This document shows, piece after piece, positions 62,451-64,000 of a stretch of DNA of 64,000 nt; the first letter of the stretch is position 1; each line of letters starts with the position of its first letter. Made by a program: the position numbers and the translations under genes. This stretch comes from Prochlorococcus sp. AG-436-C13 (lineage in GTDB: Bacteria > Cyanobacteriota > Cyanobacteriia > PCC-6307 > Cyanobiaceae): positions 1 to 64,000 of the forward strand of contig QCPC01000002.1 in assembly GCA_003212695.1 (NCBI GenBank), read 5' to 3'. The notes beneath the pieces were generated by a model. It was not told the DNA's origin, ran no database searches, and saw only the letters and a program-made list of their open reading frames with translations.

Positions 62451-64000
62451 TTAATTCTCAAGGATGGAATCTGGAGAGTTCTTGGTTTCTTGCTTCTTTC
62501 CATAACCATATGGCTCAGTAACAAGAGGAGCTTCCCCAATCCAGTTTTCAACTGGTGGTGGTGAGCTGGTTAACCATTCTGGTGTTAATGCTTTCCATGG
62601 ATTATCTCCAGACTCTTTCCCTTTAAAAGTGCTATAGAAAATATTCCAAAGGAAAGGGAGAGTGCTTAGGGCCATTAGTAGGGCTCCAAAACTACTTATT
62701 TGATTTACAAAAGTAAATTGAGGGTCATATTCTGCTACTCGTCTAGGCATTCCATTAAGACCTAACCAATGTTGTGGTGCAAAACATAGATTAAAGCCAA
62801 TGAAGGTTATTGCGAAATGAATTCTGCCAATAGTTTCGTTAAGCATTTTGCCTGTGAACTTTGGATACCAGTGATAAATGGAAGAGAAAATCACAAAAAC
62901 AGACCCCCCATAGACTATGTAATGGAAGTGTGCAACTACAAAGTAGGTATCATGAACGTGAACATCAAAAGGAACTTGTGCTAAAGCAACTCCAGTAATT
63001 CCACCTAATACAAAATTAACTATAAATCCACAAGAAAATAGAATAGCGCTATTTAAAGAAATACGACCTCCCCAAAGAGTAGCAACCCAGTTAAAAAACT
63101 TTATTCCTGTTGGCACTGCAATGAATGCCGTGGCAATTGTGAAAAATAATCTCATCCATGGTGGTGTGCCACTAGTAAACATATGGTGAGCCCAAACAAC
63201 AAGTCCTAAAATTACTATTGCCATTATTGAGTAGACCATCGTTGAGTAACCAAAAAGTGGCTTTCTACAATGAACAGGTAGAATTTCGCTTACTAGGCCA
63301 AATGCTGGTAGAACCATTATATAAACAGCTGGATGAGAATAAAACCAGAAAAGGTGCTGATAAACAATTACATTTCCACCAAGGCTCGGATTGAAAAAAC
63401 CCGTATGAGCAACAATATCGAAACTTAAAAGTATTAGTGTACCTGCCAAAACAGGAGTTGATAGGACTACTAATATGCTTGTTCCTAGCATTGCCCAGCA
63501 ATACATAGGCAACTGCATTAATTTTAGCCCTGGTCTGCGAAGCTTGAGAATAGTTGCTATGAAATTAATACCGCCAAATATAGAGCTTCCTCCTAATAAG
63601 AGAACACTTATTATCCAAACAATTTGACCTGCTGCTGGAGTTGTAATGCTTAGAGGCGGATAGGCTGTCCAGCCTGATTGAGCTGCACCATTTATAAAAT
63701 AACTCGAAATTAACATTAAGCCTGCTGGAGGAATTAGCCAGAATGCCACTGCATTTAGGCGCGGGAATGCCATATCACGAGCACCAACATAAAAAGGGAT
63801 CAGATAATTTCCAAAAGCCCCGTTTACGACTGGAACAATCCATAGGAAAATCATTATTGTTCCATGCAATGTTAGGACTTGGTTGTAGACGTCTCTTGCC
63901 ATGAAATCGGACATTGGACTTGTTAGTTCTATCCGTATAGCTCCAGCTAGTAATCCACCAATTAAGTAAAAAATAAAACCGCAAATCAAATATTGAAGGC
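62451..64000 (-). CDS. ctaD: Cytochrome c oxidase subunit I (5' end beyond the window)
   Basis: Subunit I holds haem a, haem a3 and CuB and pumps protons in respiratory oxygen reduction. The track starts at an internal TTG, but the frame stays open to the right edge and reads LQYLICGFIFYLIGGL, which is the usual first helix of CtaD, so the true start lies outside. Key sites seen are LTLHGTIMIFLWIVPV (haem a ligand), FWFYSHPAVYIMVLPAFG (CuB), HHMFTSGTPPW and HDTYFVVAHFHYIVYGG. ctaE follows 5 bases after the stop. Confidence 0.96.
   Translation of the reverse strand, partial: LQYLICGFIFYLIGGLLAGAIRIELTSPMSDFMARDVYNQVLTLHGTIMIFLWIVPVVNGAFGNYLIPFYVGARDMAFPRLNAVAFWLIPPAGLMLISSYFINGAAQSGWTAYPPLSITTPAAGQIVWIISVLLLGGSSIFGGINFIATILKLRRPGLKLMQLPMYCWAMLGTSILVVLSTPVLAGTLILLSFDIVAHTGFFNPSLGGNVIVYQHLFWFYSHPAVYIMVLPAFGLVSEILPVHCRKPLFGYSTMVYSIMAIVILGLVVWAHHMFTSGTPPWMRLFFTIATAFIAVPTGIKFFNWVATLWGGRISLNSAILFSCGFIVNFVLGGITGVALAQVPFDVHVHDTYFVVAHFHYIVYGGSVFVIFSSIYHWYPKFTGKMLNETIGRIHFAITFIGFNLCFAPQHWLGLNGMPRRVAEYDPQFTFVNQISSFGALLMALSTLPFLWNIFYSTFKGKESGDNPWKALTPEWLTSSPPPVENWIGEAPLVTEPYGYGKKQETKNSPDSILEN

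Overview
The window is AT-rich, densely packed picocyanobacterial DNA. It carries chlG (chlorophyll synthase), ndhB, a PetP/DUF2862 protein, pipX-pipY, sepF, cyAbrB, an acyl-ACP synthetase and several small families typical of Prochlorococcus and marine Synechococcus. The low GC and gene neighbourhoods point to Prochlorococcus, probably a low-light type. That identification is inference from gene content, not a database match.

Layout. 1-2.8 kb is an accessory region: the end of a TPR protein, a large secreted Cys-rich protein, and the N-terminal stub of a tyrosine integrase abutting tRNA-Thr(GGU) and tRNA-Tyr(GUA). 3.2-17.2 kb is core: aroQ-miaE-cobI, a DUF1823-like gene, der-ecfT/cbiQ, pipX-pipY, sepF-proC, a glycosyltransferase, the hpf-deoC-recO operon (each pair overlapping by 4 bp), lipB, the acyl-ACP synthetase and ylqD.

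17.3-24.0 kb is a second accessory block between ylqD and pdhC. It has a zinc-ribbon rhomboid, a 58-aa membrane protein, two DUF805 genes, a 569-aa TPR protein whose gene contains a recent 306-bp duplication, and a serine recombinase. The recombinase heads a chain of about nine tiny genes joined by stop/start overlaps, most of which are missing from the supplied ORF track.

24.0-36.5 kb is core: pdhC, queA, cysK, two adjacent trans-sulfuration PLP enzymes, rpsD, yidD and murE, with some hypothetical genes. At 36.95-37.22 kb there is a 56-aa DUF4278 protein, absent from the ORF track. It lies behind a structured leader with the layout expected of a glutamine-II (downstream-peptide) riboswitch, and a perfect GTA-N8-TAC NtcA-type palindrome abuts the leader. 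This is the most interesting regulatory unit in the window. 37.4-64 kb is core again: nfu, mqo, lepA, a lone DppC-type permease, rsmB, a class A PBP, chlG, hisF, ubiE/menG, a DciA-type gene, birA, an ABC ATPase, ndhB, topA, a cobT-like gene, ribE, cyAbrB, and ctaE-ctaD, the last running off the right edge.

The core genes cover translation and tRNA modification, cell division and wall synthesis, photosynthetic and respiratory electron transport, sulfur amino acid and cobamide metabolism, and nitrogen control. The accessory blocks are dominated by secreted or membrane proteins and microproteins of unknown function. All calls come from reading motifs and gene order. No searches were run.
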